Positions 1 to 11,442 are shown, counted from the first letter of the stretch. The stretch: 37,689 nt of DNA from Seminavis robusta (GCA_903772945.1 CAICTM010001090.1:1-37689), one strand, 5' to 3'. A program made the numbers and translations. The notes: generated from the letters alone by a model not told the origin.

Positions 1-3000
1 GACGAGAAGGGAGAAGTCCAAGACCATGATACAAGGAGATGATCGCTCAGCGCAACACCAAAGGGATCACTGCAAGCACACCCTCGAACGCTGGAGGAAG
101 AGGGGTGCGGTCACTGCATGGAGCGCTGTAAGACAGGATTGGTGCTCATGTCACTAGGAGCGCCTGAAGCTGTGATCTCCACTGAATCAGTCCAAGTAGA
201 ACAGATGACAGACGTGCCGGTGATGCCACCGAGGCATGTATGGACTTCATCAACCAGAGAATCGCCCCTCCCAGCTTCTTGTGTCCTACAACTGACCTAT
301 TGAGCAGATTAAGACGACTGAGAACACCACACTCTGATGGATGCAATGTACCCCCTGTCCACCACCTTTTGCAACTTCTCCTCAACCAACCGACTTGCGG
401 TGGGGTCTCGGTCCTTTTGCTGGAATTCCCAGTAGCTTGGGCCTCTTGAATGAAGTGAACAAGAATCCCATCGTGCAACAAGTCTAGCTTCTTCCGCCAA
501 CGCACAGAAGAAAGTCGAGAGCATGCGTCCATTACAGAAATGACAGTGCAGCTCCGTAGAGCATTCGTGCTGCAGCAAATTCGGCCTCCTTCGGTGGCCA
601 GTTTTCCGCTGCCGTAAACTGAAGAGTGCCACCGGATGTATGCCTTTCGTCCCTTATTGCTCCATTGGTACACAGCCACCTGACGGGCTTGTTGTGATCA
701 GACGGTTGGAACCGTCAGAAGTTTGGCACCCGTTGGTCCTTGATGGTTCGAGAATATTTCTCACCGCCGTGGAGCAGATCCCTTTGGCTGTTGCTTGGGA
801 GTGTTGTGTTGGTCTCGGACCAGTTGGCCGAAATCCCGAGTAAGATGCGCTTCCACCATCGAAGATCTCTCGGTTGCAAGAAATTGAGGATGATGGCAAA
901 TGCTTGCGCCTCTCTGGGACCGTTGCTCAAGTGTGAAGGCCCGTCAGATAGGCAATGCTGAATCCAGAATGTTCCGGAACGGCGCTGAATCGCTCTTGAC
1001 CGCTTTGTGTTCCCGATCGTCTCTCTTCATGTCCTCCTGAGAGAAAAGCAACAGCTTCAGGGACCATAGACGGACTGGTCCAAGCTGGGGAGCTTGGTGG
1101 GGTCGAACTCGTCAACAGAGTGATAAGATAAATCATCACCATAGGATAACACAGTGTACATGGACAACTCATCGTCCGTGAGGTAAGTTCCAGTGGTGGC
1201 GTCGTCCTCCAGTAACTGCTCTGCTTGTGGACCTCCCGACTTGTCCCACTTGGTTTCAAGCGCAGCATCAGGTGAAAAAGAACCCCCCTCTATTAGAATC
1301 AAGCGCGACCTCTGGCAAAGAAAGACCAGAGGACGCAGCATAACACGCCCTGAGAGCGGCTAAAGGAGTGAACCCACGAGGGAGAGTCGTAGAGGAGCCG
1401 AAAGGATGCTCCTGAGTCTCACCAATGTCATACGCCTGAGTCATCTCCAGAGATGTGAGTGGCCGTACGCCCCAGAAGAAACCTCGGCGAGCATACTTGG
1501 CAGGGGTCACCACCCATGTGTCCAGTGTCGGACGAGAAGGGAGAAGTCCAAGAACCATGATACACAGGAGATGATCGCTCAGCCACCACCAAAGGGATCA
1601 CTGCAAGCACACCCTCGAACGCTGGAGGAAGAGGGGTGCGGTCACTGCATGGAGCGCTGTAAGACAGGATGGTGCTCATGTCACGAGGAGGCCTGAAGCT
1701 GTGATCTCCACTGAATCAGTCCAACGTAGAACAGATGACAGACAGTGCCGGTTATGCCACCGAGGCATGTATGGATCTTCATCAACCAGAGAACTTCCCT
1801 CCCAGCTCTTGTGTCCCTACATGAGCCATTGGCAAGAATAGATTATAGTCGTACATGAGAGACCGACACGTCCTGATTGGATGCAGATGTACCTTCCTCG
1901 TTCACCACCTTTTGGAACTTCTCCTCAACAACCGACTTGCGGTGGGGTCTTGGTCCTTTTGCTGGAATTCCCAGTAGCTTTGGGCCTCTTGAATGAAGTG
2001 AACAAGCATCCAATCGTGCACCGACAAGTCTCGAGCTTCTTCGGCCAACGCCAGAAGGAAAGTTCGAGAGCCATGCGTCCATTCCCCCCAAGATGACAGT
2101 GCAGCACTCCGTAGAGCATCTCGTGCCGCCAGCAAATCGAGCCTCCTTTCGTGGCCAGTTTTCCGCTGCTCGTAAACTGAAGAGTGCCACCGGATGTAGC
2201 CTGCGTCCCTTAAGTTGCTCCATTGGTATCACAGCCCCTGACGGCTTGTTGGATCAGACGTTTGGAACCGCAGGAAGTTTGGCACCCGTTGTGTCCTTGA
2301 TGGTTCGAGAAGTATTTCCTCACCGCCGTGGTGCAGATCCTGTTGGCTGTTGTTTGGGAGTGTTGTGTTGGTCTCGGATACCAGTTGGCGTAATCCCGAG
2401 TAAGATGGCGCTTCACACCATCGAAGAGCTCTCGGTTGAAAGAATTTGAGGATGATGGCAACTGATTGCGCCTCTCTGGGACCGTTCTCCAGTGTAAGGC
2501 CCGTCAGCTAGGAATGCTGAATCCAGAGATGTTCCGGAACGGCCGCTGAATCGCTCTTGACCGCTTTGTGTTCCCGATCGTCTCTCTTCATGTCCTCCTG
2601 AGAGAAAAGCACAGCTTCAGGGACCATAGGCGACTGGTCCAAGCTGGGGAGCTTGGTGGGGTCGAACTCGTCAACAGAGTATAAGATAAATCTCACCATA
2701 GGATAACACATGTACATGGACAACTCATCGTCGTGAGGTAAGATCCAGTGGTGCGTCGTCCTCCGTAACTGCTTGCTTGTGGACCTCCCGACTTTCCCAC
2801 TTGGTTTCAAGCGCAGCATCAGGTGAAAAAGAACCCCCCTCTATTAGAATCAAGCGCGACCTCTGGCAAGAAAGACCAGAGGACGCAGCATAACACGCCC
2901 TGAGAGCGGCATAAAGGAGTGAACCCACGAGGGAGAGCCGTAGAGGAGCGAAAGGATGCTCCTGAGTCTCACAATGTCATACGCTGAGTCATCTCCAGAG

Positions 3001-3375
3001 ATGTGAGTGGCCGTACGCCCCAGAAGAAACCTCGGCGAGCATACTTGGCAGGGGTCACCACCCATGTGTCCAGTGTCGGACGAGAAGGAGAAGTCCAAGA
3101 CCATGAAACACAGGAGATGATCGCTAAGCCACCACCAAAGGGATCATGCAGCACACCCTCGAACCTGGAGGAAGAGGGGTGCGGTAACTGCATGGAGCGC
3201 TGTAAGACATGATGGTGCTCATGTCACGAGGAGCGCCTGAAGCTGTGATCTCCACTGAACTAGTCCAACGAAGACAGATGCAACAGGTGCGTAGATCCTT
3301 ATTTACGAGGCATGTATGGATCTTCATCAACCAGAGATCTCCCTTCCCAGCTCTTGTGTTCCCCACAACTGAGCC

Positions 3376-3795
3376 TCATTGGCAAAGATTCATAGTACGA
3401 CATGAGAGACACCACATCCTGATTGGATGCAATGTACCTCCTGTCCACCACCTTTTTAACTTCTCCTCAACCAACCGACTTGCGGTGGGGTCTTGTGTCC
3501 TTTTGCTGGAATTCCCAGTAGCTTTGGGCCTCTTGAATGAAGTGAACAAGCATCCCATCGTGCAACAAGTCTGGAGCTTCTTCCCGCCAACGCCAGAAGA
3601 AAGTTCGAGAGCCATGCGTCCAAATTTTTCCCCCCCAAGACCAAGTGAAACCAAGGTGCAGCCCTCCGTAAAGCATTCGTGCTGCCAGCAAATCGAAGCC
3701 TCCTTTCGGTGGCCAGTTTTTTCCGCTGCGCGTAAACTGAAGGTTCCACCGATGTATGCCTTGCGTCCGTTATTGCTCCATTGGTACACCGCCAC
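3376..3795 (-). pseudogene. Downstream coding-like segment of the 1.55-kb repeat
   Basis: On the minus strand each unit continues past the acidic ORF into a second segment, read in patches at 146-679, 1843-2232 and 3376-3795. A phrase conserved between copies, when the intact frame is followed in each, is MLVHFIQEAQSYWEFQQKD followed by PTASRLVEEK. The segment is helical and charged and looks protein-coding, but every copy carries frameshifts, so no copy in this window could make the full product. Family unknown. Confidence 0.35.
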
Positions 3796-3966
3796 CTGAC
3801 TATGTTGTGATCAAGAACCGGTTGGAACCGTCAGAAGTTTGGCACCCGTTGGTCTTGATGGTTCGAGAATATTTCCTCACGCCGTGGTGCAGATCCCTTT
3901 GGCTGTTGATTTGGAGTGTTGTGTTTCTCTCGGAACCAGTTGGCGAATCCCGAGTAAGATGGCGCT

Positions 3967-4458
3967 TCACCATCGAAGAGCTCTCGGTTGCAAAGAAATT
4001 GAGGATGATGGCACACTGCTTGCGCCTCTCTGGGACCGTTGCTCCAGTGTGAAGGGCCCGTCAGCTAGGCAATTGCTGAATCCAGAGATGTCCCGGAACG
4101 GCCGCTGAATCGCTCTTACCGCTTTGTGTTCCCGATCGTCTCTCTTCATGTCCTCCTGAGAGAAAAGCACAGCTTCAGGGACCATAGACGACTGGTCCAA
4201 GCTGGGGAGCTTGGTGGGGTCGAACTCGTCAACAGAGTGATAAGATAAATCATCACCATAGGATAACACAGTGTACATGGACAACTCATCGTCCGTGAGG
4301 TAAGTTCCAGTGGTGGCGTCGTCCTCCAGTAACTGCTCTGCTTGTGGACCTCCCGACTTGTCCCACTTGGTTTCAAGCGCAGCATCAGGTGAAAAAGAAC
4401 CCCCCTCTATTAGAATCAAGCGCGACCTCTGGCAAAGAAAGACCAGAGGACGCAGCAT
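3967..4458 (-). pseudogene. Longest surviving ORF of the 1.55-kb repeat (163 aa), acidic, unknown
   Basis: This is the clearest reading frame in the array. The central part is strikingly acidic (TDDELSMYTVLSYGDDLSYH, then SVDEFDPTKLPSLDQS) and is followed by a charged segment (FSQEDMKRDDREHKAVRA). The acidic part is repeated almost identically at 1057-1341 and, broken by indels, at 2508-2819, as expected for a translated unit. The ATG at 4458 may not be the true start because the frame opposite 4385-4609 also stays open upstream. No catalytic motif or known domain is visible. It could be a fragment of a retroelement or host protein spread by tandem duplication; function is unknown. Confidence 0.4.
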
Positions 4459-4893
4459 AACACGCCCTGAGAGCGGCTAAAGGAGTGAACCCACGAGGGA
4501 GAGTCGTAGAGGAGCCGAAAGGATGCTCCTGAGTCTCACCAATGTCATACGCCTGAGTCATCTCCAGAGATGTGAGTGTGCCGTACGCCCCAGAAACCTC
4601 GGCGAGCATACTTGGCAGGGGTCACCACCCATGTGTCCAGTGTCGGACGAGAAGGGAGAAGTCCAAGACCATGATACACAGGAGATGATCGCTCAGCCAC
4701 CACCAAAGGGATCACTGCGAGCACACCCTCGAACGCTGGAGGAAGTAGGGGTGCGGTCACTGCATGGAGCTGCTGTAAGACAGGATGTGCTCATGTCACG
4801 AGGAGGCCTGAAGCTGTGATCTACCACTGAATCAGTCCGCAACGTAGAAAAGATGACAGACAGTGCCGGTTGATGCCACCGAGGCATGTATGG

Positions 4894-5397
4894 TCCAAAG
4901 AGAAGTGCTGAAGTCGAACGGAAGCCGGTATGCTCCGAGGACGCACGGAACAACCAGAATGATGCGTGCCCAACGTAGATAAATCGTCAAATGTGAACAG
5001 GAGAGACGGAAGTTCGTGAACACCACACGAGGGAAAAGTGTCAAGAGTATTGAGGAAAGCTCCAAGTCGTCACAAGGTTGGACCGGACGGGAGACAGGTT
5101 TGAACCAAGAGCAGACTCCTCTTGTCACGACCTGCGTCACATGAAAGGTGGGGATCCCATCTGCGGCAAGTAGCCAATCTGGATTGGTGAAGTCCAAAAT
5201 GAGACCACACGGGAGACTGTGCTCCGAGGGGAGACGAGTGCCCTGATGACACCGTGCAGCGAAGGGCGTGTCCCCACTAATGGTGGGGGACAGGTGGAAG
5301 GAGGTGGCTCCGGATCATGACGAAAAGTGTGCCTGACCGAACGGGAGGAGGCTGCAGGCTCTTGCAATGCCACCGGTGCTAGAGCCTCGCCAGCTTC
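4894..5397 (-). other. Degenerate minus-strand sequence between array and element gene
   Basis: Similarity to the 1.55-kb array ends at 4893. The rest is open in patches on the minus strand: 5137-5373, in the same frame as the ORFs at 5398-5634 and 5644-6264, and 4832-5197 in another frame. It is probably the eroded C-terminal part or 3' flank of the minus-strand element gene. No motif is recognised and no LTR is seen here. Confidence 0.3.
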
Positions 5398-6840
5398 CTA
5401 CTTGATCTTGTCCACCTTCCTTTCAATGGCAACAAGACGATTTCCCGTGGTCTGTTTGAAGGCCTTGAGTTCCGTAATCATGTCAGCCACAAGGGTTTCA
5501 CTGCTGCTGGATGCCCTGGAAACCTCATTCAATCTGAGGTCTTGTTTGTCCACACGTGCCACGTCAACGCGGTTCTTCATGATGAAGTTGGACATGGATG
5601 TCGTGGTGACGTGATGGGACCTGTACTTGGCCACACAAATTCCTCATACGAATGTTGACTTGGAGAACGGCCCAAATAACTTTCGCTTTTCCCTCCAGAG
5701 AGTGGAAATCACTAATCTCAGCAACCTCAATTCGAGGTCCAGACAAGTAATCGAAAAGTGGTCGAGAGTGGAAGCCAAGGAAGTCTCAAGCTCTGGCGGG
5801 TGCGTAGTTGCACTGTTCGACCAATTCCTCGCGCCATTCCGTGAGGAACATAACCAGTCTGAGAGATGGTCCACAGAGTCGTTAAGAACCTGGCAAGCCA
5901 GTTCCGTAGCCAAGCCAGACTCAGTGATGGACTCTTTGACTTTCTTTACCAAGTCGCGAGCCCGCTTGAGGATCTCTTGTCTCGCAGGATTGGCTTTCCT
6001 TCCTGAGAACATGCTGAAAGTCTTCAACTTGTATCCAAACCCATCTTCGGGCTCGACCAGGGACTTGGATGCCTCGGTCTTACCAAACAGAATGAGGGGA
6101 GACGCGTGGGACATGGTAGACATGACGTCAACTTCTAATCTGGTGGCTTTGATGCTTGAGACGATCTTGACTTGTCTGCATAGTCTTTCCTGACGAGAAG
6201 TCCTGAGAAGACAAACAGAGTGCAGTGAAGATGTCCACGAATAACCCACGGACACGAGCTCCAACGACCTCCCAGGACGTTCAGGACATCATGCTAGGAT
6301 CCAATAGTTCTTTCTCCAAACTTTAAGTGTTGAACCCCGTGATCCGACGTTTAAGATCCGAACAGTAATGACCTTCCCTTCAAGATCCTTGATGGGGTCG
6401 TGCCTGAGGAGCGAACTTACGTTCGAGTTTAAGGTAGACACTATGTCCTTGAGTTCCTCGACCTCAGCTTCCAGGACTCTGTTCTTGTTGTGGCTGAACC
6501 TTGAGGGTCCAGGGGTTCTGAAGTGTTTGAACGTGATACCAGAGGTTGAGTCTCTGGGTCGGCCTTCGCCATATCGTCCACATGGTCTTCAAGATCAAGA
6601 ACACGTTCCTGCAAGTTGATAGTAGTCGTCTTGTAGTTGTTGGAAAACTCTTTGAGGTTCCTCTGCCCAGCTCGCATGCTTTGCTGGAGGGCATTCATTT
6701 CCAACGAGGCTGCGTGCAAAGAGTCCTGAATGGAAGCAGCATATGACCAAAGATTTGGCGACAACCTCCATCCACAGGCCTCTCACCAATCATAGACTTC
6801 AACAATCTGACACTTGAACCTAGATCCTCCAGATTTGGAT
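5398..6840 (-). pseudogene. C-terminal part of minus-strand element gene, broken
   Basis: Three coding-like stretches follow one another on the minus strand: 6441-6764, 5644-6264 and 5398-5634. The last two are in one frame, separated by a TGA at 5644-5646, and the frame meets a TAG at 5398-5400. 6441-6764 is heptad-like and probably coiled coil (LQERVLDLEDHVDDMA), as is the end of 5398-5634 (LVADMITELKAFKQ, LVAIERKVDKIK). An alternative frame at 5564-5746 (SLEGKAKVIWAVLQVNIRM) also looks coding, pointing to indels around 5700. The order, an N-terminal Cys/His domain then coiled coils, suggests a structural gag-like protein. At least three frame breaks make it a pseudogene or a poorly assembled gene. 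Confidence 0.5.
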
Positions 6841-6900
6841 GTGGCCCAGATCACGTTGATGCGACGCTTCCAAGGCTGATCCTAAGGTCTTGATTTGAGT

Positions 6901-8220
6901 CTACTGAAATGTCATATCGTTCCATATTTTTGTGACGATATCGCTTAGATCTCCTGAGTTGACAGCCTGTTGCATATCGTCTTCAGACGGAAGTTCGCTG
7001 GTTCGTTCCAGGACGAAAACGTTTTCCAACTTAACACTAGCCATTTGAAGGCTTTCTTGCTCTTCGCGAAGCTCCATGTCCAATTTCTTGGGTGTAGCGA
7101 CAGACTTGAACGACTGAGTGATTTCGGACACAGACTTGTATTTCACGCTGGAGGCTACCGACGTAGATGGTCCTCCCTTTTCTGGCTTCGACTCAATCGC
7201 AGAGCGTTCTTCCAGAGCCAAGACGAGGTCATTGACTGGGAAGTATCTGCCTTCCCATTCCTCGATTTCCTTTTGGACGTCTCGGTCAACCTTGGTGAGA
7301 TCCACAACAGGGGTCACAAACACCAACGGTTTGGTGGGGTGGTCCGGAATGGCCACGAACGCTCGGTCCACTTCAACCATGAACTTGTCTCCATGAGACC
7401 GATACGTGCAAGCGCCCGGAGGCAACAGGCAGAACCGGTCACCGCGAGCTCCAATGATTCCTCCACAGTAGTACTCGTAGAAATCCTCCCTAGGAATGAA
7501 CACAGTCGCCACATTTGATTCCTTACCTCCTTCTCTGCCGGACTCAGTAATGCCAACTGGTTCGGAGCGCGTCGACCTTGTGTCTCCAGTACTTACTCGC
7601 CTGTCACTCTCTTGCTTAAGTCGCCGGGATTCACTCAATGCAACTGCCTTGGTCGAGCCAGGCGCTCGAGGAGCGAGGTCAATGCCGCCAAAATCAAGTG
7701 CAATACACGGCTCTTAGCCTTATTCGCGACTCGATCCTAGATAGGGTTTGAGTTCGACTCATGACTGAGTCTCTCGTGAATAGTCATTTGAGACAGGGTT
7801 CTCAATGACCGCTCTAGTCATACTAGGTTGATGATGAAACATCGTTCTAGATATTTAGCCAGCGTGGAGTACTTCCACGCTACTAGATCCATGCTAGACA
7901 AATCTTCCACGCGTTCCGTTTTAGGATCGTGGAGATACGTAGGATTACTACCGCAACCTACTCTATCACACTTTATAGTCTCCCGCGGGAGACCAGATCT
8001 ACGATCCCTTGATGATGATCTCTCTCGTTGATTAGTTTTCATAGCTTTCTAATCTCTCTCATAACTTTCATTCTCTCAAACTCAAAACACTCGAAAGATC
8101 TTTACACTAGCTTTTAGCGTAGTGCACAAGGTTGTCATCTTCATCTCCTCCCACAATCTCAGTCTCGGGAGGGTCTTTAGAAGCCCTGCCGGACTCAAAT
8201 GATATCCGACTCTTCGTCAT
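6901..8220 (-). pseudogene. Minus-strand gag-like element gene, N-terminal half, split by solo LTR
   Basis: The gene starts with the ATG at 8218-8220 (MTKSRISFESGRASKD...), reads to 8127, is interrupted by an LTR, and resumes in frame at 7698 down to a TAG at 6901-6903. Removing the LTR and one copy of the 4-bp duplication gives one continuous frame of about 300 codons. The core holds a Cys/His pattern (CGGIIGARGDRFCLLPPGAC, then TYRSHGDKFMVEV) that I recall from large multicopy families of diatom element proteins; this is memory, not a search. The C-terminal third is helical and acidic. No nuclease or polymerase motif is seen, so a capsid or gag-like role is inference. The LTR insertion and downstream breaks show this copy is dead. 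Confidence 0.55.
7699..8126 (+). mobile_element. Solo LTR of the gypsy family, 4-bp TSD CAAG
   Basis: This 428-bp sequence begins TGCAATACACGG and ends GCGTAGTGCA. It closely matches the LTR at 11974-12383, with small indels, and lies in the same orientation. CAAG flanks it on both sides (7695-7698 and 8127-8130), and excision restores the host reading frame exactly. No internal sequence of the element remains here, so it is a solo LTR left by LTR-LTR recombination. Confidence 0.88.
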
Positions 8221-8755
8221 CTTAGAACTTTCTCAACCTCAGCGTCAACCACACACTTCAGCCGTTTAGGCAAACCACAAGAGTCTCTCAAGAAGACCAA
8301 ATGCAGTATGGGGTACAAATCCCACAAGTTTTCCTTTACGTTGACGAGCTGATATTGACAATCAACCCCCCCCCATATACGAATAGTGAGAAACAGCATG
8401 TTGACGAGGCGAGAAAACTCAACGGACGGCGAGGAAAAAGAGCGAGAAGAGCGAGATAAACTTGGAAGGCGACGAGACGAGAGAGGACGAAGCGAGGACG
8501 CAAGGGCGAGGGATGAAAAACTTCCTGTCATCTTCATGGGATAGTCCACTCAGGTTGATCACTACCAGAGGTGACAACCCATGTTGATGCAGGCTCAATC
8601 AAGAAGAAGGTATTGGATATCGACAATGATAAATTGTGAGGCTTGTAAGCCAACAGCCATCTTGTACCCAATGTGGGCGTTGGCCTGTTCTGTATCAGAC
8701 AGCTTAACCTCCTTAGAATCCTTTAGACTTCACCCTACTTGGCATTGAGCGCGCA
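8221..8755 (-). other. Probable 5' leader/LTR region of the minus-strand element
   Basis: This lies directly upstream of the minus-strand gene start. Read on the minus strand it is pyrimidine-rich (runs of CTCTCTCGTCTCGTCG near 8450-8480) and carries a stretch around 8555-8590 containing CTGGTAGTGATCAACC, which could be a primer-binding region following an LTR end. I found no second copy in the window to define LTR borders. The open frame at 8217-8549 is low-complexity Ser/Arg and probably not a gene. Confidence 0.3.
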
Positions 8756-10559
8756 TAGTCAAGTCATTGAAAATCTATTCTTCAATTTGGAGGGCCTAAA
8801 GAAAAATAAAATAATTCATCAAAGTGAGATCATTGAAAACAAACGTTTATTTGTATAACTATCAAACTAGCTAAGGAAGAATAATGGAAGTAAGCTTCTG
8901 TATTGAGTTACCATCGCAGTTGGTAGCAAGTAAAAGCTAGTCGAAAAGGTTGCAACCTGCTCTGAATTCATCGGTTCTTGTTAGAAAAATCTGGCTTGAA
9001 TGTCCCTCTATTACTATATAGTTGGGGCTTTTTCTGAATCATGGCTCGAAACACTTTACGAAGGTAGACTTCCTAGTGAAGAAGGCTGATTTGTTAATTA
9101 CTATAGACAATTAACTCGTAAAGATTTGTTGTTCAAAACAGGGGCTATTTTGCAAGATGATTGGAGAGTTATTAGTGTTAGTTATTATAGCACATTTGAT
9201 GCATTGAACTACATTTTAGAAAAGATATAGAAAAATATTCAAGTCATAAGGTAGTCAAGTCATTGAAAATCTATTCTTCAATTTGGAGGGTCTAAAGTAA
9301 AATAGAATAATTCAACAAAGTGAGATCATTGAAACAAACATTTATTTTGTATAACTATCAAATTAGTTAAGCAAGTATAATGGAAAATAGCTTCTGTATT
9401 GAGTTACCATCGCTGCGGGTAGCACGTAAAAGGTAGTCGAAAAGGTTGCAACCTGCTCTGAATTCATGGGTTTTTGTTAGAACAATCTAGCTGGAATGTC
9501 TCTATATTTCTATATAGTTGGGGCTTTTTCTGAATCATGGCTCAAAACAATTTATGAAGGTAGGCTTCCTAGTGAAGAAGGCTGATTTGATAATTACTAT
9601 AGAAAATTAACTCGTAAACATTTGTTGTTCAAAACAGGGGCTATTTTGCAAGACGATTGGAGAGTGATTAGTGTTAGTTCTTATAGCACATTTGATGCAT
9701 TGAATTAAATTTTAGAAAATATATAGAAAAATATTCAAATCATAAGGTAGTCAAGTCATTGAAAATCTATTCTTCTATTTGGAGGGCCTAAAGTAAATAG
9801 AATAATTCATCAAAGTGATATTATTGAAAACAAACGTTTATTTGTATATCTATCAAATTAGCTAAGGAAGAATAATGGAAGTTTGCTTCTGTATTGATTT
9901 ACCATCGCAGTTGGTAGCAAGTAAAAGCTTGTCGAAAAGGTTGCAACCTGCTCTGAATTCATCGGTTCTTGTTAGAAAAATCTGGCTTGAATATCCCTCT
10001 ATCACTATATAGTTGGGGCTTTTTCTGAATCATGGCTCGAAACAATTTACGAAGGTAGACTTCCTAGTGAAGAAGGCTGATTTGTTAATTACTATAGAAA
10101 ATTAACTCGTAAACATTTGTTGTTCAAAACAGGGGCTATTTTGCAAGACAATTGGAGAGTGATTAGTGTTAGTTTTTATAGCACATTTGATGCATTGCAT
10201 TGAATTTTAGAAAATATATAGAAAAATATTCAAGTCATAAGGTAGTCAAGACATTGAAAATCTATTCTTCAATTTGGAGGGCCTAAAGTAAAATAAAATA
10301 ATTCAACAAAGTGAGATCATTGAAACAAACGTTTATTTTGTATAACTATCAAATTAGTTAAGGAAGTATAATGGAAGTTAGCTTCTGTATTGAGTTACCA
10401 TCGCAGTGGGTAGCACGTAAAAGGTAGTCGAAAAGGTTGCAACCTGCTCTGAATTCATGGGTTCTTGTTAGAACAATCTAGCTGGAATGTCTCTATATTT
10501 CTATATAGTTGGTGCTGTTTCTGAATCATGGCTCAAAACAATTTATGAAGGTAGGCTTC
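8756..10559. repeat. AT-rich 496-bp satellite, four copies in A-B-A-B order
   Basis: The phrase TAGTCAAGTCATTGAAAATC (one change in the last copy) starts at 8756, 9252, 9748 and 10243, giving periods of 496, 496 and 495 bp. The fourth copy stops at 10559. Copies 1 and 3 share variants (TCATCAAAGTGA; CTGGCTTGAAT; ATGGCTCGAAACA), and copies 2 and 4 share others (TCAACAAAGTGA; CTAGCTGGAATG; ATGGCTCAAAACA), so the array has a ~991-bp dimeric higher-order unit. The sequence is clearly AT-rich and has no meaningful reading frame. Confidence 0.93.
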
Positions 10560-10806
10560 GTGTTGAGCAGCAGCACGCCTGGTGAACCCCTCGACCGAGT
10601 TTCCACACTCCGCAGCATGGAAACTCTAACCCTAATGGGTTCTCGCCACCATGACCCTCAGTCATGGTTGCTACCTGCTTGGCATCACAATTTGTGTGCA
10701 CCATCTCACATTTTGCAAAAATGATTCCCGCGCTCTTCACCTGCATCTCCAGTACATTTCTACACCTCAGGAGTCATCAACTGTGTTCCTGAATTGGATA
10801 CCCCAT

Positions 10807-11150
10807 GCTAAAATAAGATGGTTTATTGTTGTATGCAGACTCCCTAATTCCTTGTTATTCTAACACCCCCCTCAAGTACGCCGGGAGGAGCCGTCCCATG
10901 GGAAGGCCACGGTTGATTGGTAGAACCCCTGGATGGGTAACGACTCGGAATTCGAAGATCGGGATCTGTTGCCCTATCTGCACCCGTCACAGAATTATGA
11001 CATCCCTGTCATCCCCAAAAAATAGCATGCGCGGGGACTCCAACTGATGGACTAGGATAGGGGGAGGAAGCGTCATGTGGGCATCATAATCTGCTAAAAT
11101 AAGACGGTCAATTTTTGTGTGTGCAGACTCCCTAATTCCTTGTTATTCTA
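10807..11150 (+). repeat. Pair of ~57-bp direct repeats, copia-LTR-like remnant
   Basis: Positions 10807-10862 and 11093-11150 are near-identical, both containing TGCAGACTCCCTAATTCCTT followed by GTTATTCTA. The first continues into AACACCCCCCTCAAGT, a string typical of the transcribed end of many Ty1/copia LTRs in plants and algae. The 230 bp between them has no coding potential. It is probably an LTR fragment with an internal duplication. The upstream part, 10560-10806, shows nothing recognisable. Confidence 0.5.
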
Positions 11151-11154
11151 TGTA

Positions 11155-11442
11155 TCAGCTCGTCAATTCCTCTAGAACAAGACCAGGCCCTAAGGCAACG
11201 ATGCTCTCCAAGACCACATTTGGCAGGACCAAAAGCGGCAACTTACCCGACATCAGAATGTTCCATTGGTTGGTTGACACCAACCTACCGCACTCTGGGT
11301 TGGCATCGGCATGACGCTGCAATGAACTTTTGTTTCTGCAAATATGGGTACAACTAGGATTTGGGCAATTCACGGGGAAGGTCACAAGATTTTTGCAACC
11401 ATTCTTCTGGATCCGTTGGGACTTTCTTCTCCCACCATCCAT
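11155..11442 (-). CDS. Small C2HC zinc-finger-like ORF (~95 aa)
   Basis: From the ATG at 11442 the minus strand encodes a basic N-terminus (MDGGRRKSQRIQKNG) followed by one Cys/His cluster with spacing C-x4-C-x12-H-x6-C, beginning CPNPSC and ending HADANPEC. This resembles single C2HC fingers found in element-encoded and hypothetical proteins of diatoms. The remaining ~45 residues are hydrophobic and uninformative, so a splice donor may lie just after the finger. The next ~480 bp upstream (11490-11970) holds no other gene and could contain its promoter; an AT-rich TATATAT stretch lies at 11812-11838. The function would be nucleic-acid or protein binding, by inference only. Confidence 0.4.
   Translation of the reverse strand: MDGGRRKSQRIQKNGCKNLVTFPVNCPNPSCTHICRNKSSLQRHADANPECGRLVSTNQWNILMSGKLPLLVLPNVVLESIVALGPGLVLEELTS

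Larger units (their letters stand above)
1..4893 (-). repeat. Tandem array, ~1.55 kb unit, coding-like on minus strand
   Basis: The anchor GACGAGAAGG(G)AGAAG recurs at 1, 1531, 3079 and 4646, giving units of 1530, 1548 and 1567 bp and a partial fourth copy that stops matching after 4893. The array also runs off the left edge of the window. Copies are collinear and highly similar but differ by many single-base indels, mostly deletions in the copies at 1531-3078 and 3079-3800. Much of the unit is open on the minus strand, so it looks like amplified coding DNA rather than a simple satellite. I do not recognise the protein. Confidence 0.9.

Noticed and set aside
1057..1341. Separate functional gene in array copy 1
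   Set aside because: It is one unit of the tandem repeat; flanking frames of the same unit are broken, so it is treated with the array.
10628..10642. Telomere-like CTAACCCTAATGGG
   Set aside because: Only about one and a half repeat units; no tandem run, so not an interstitial telomere.
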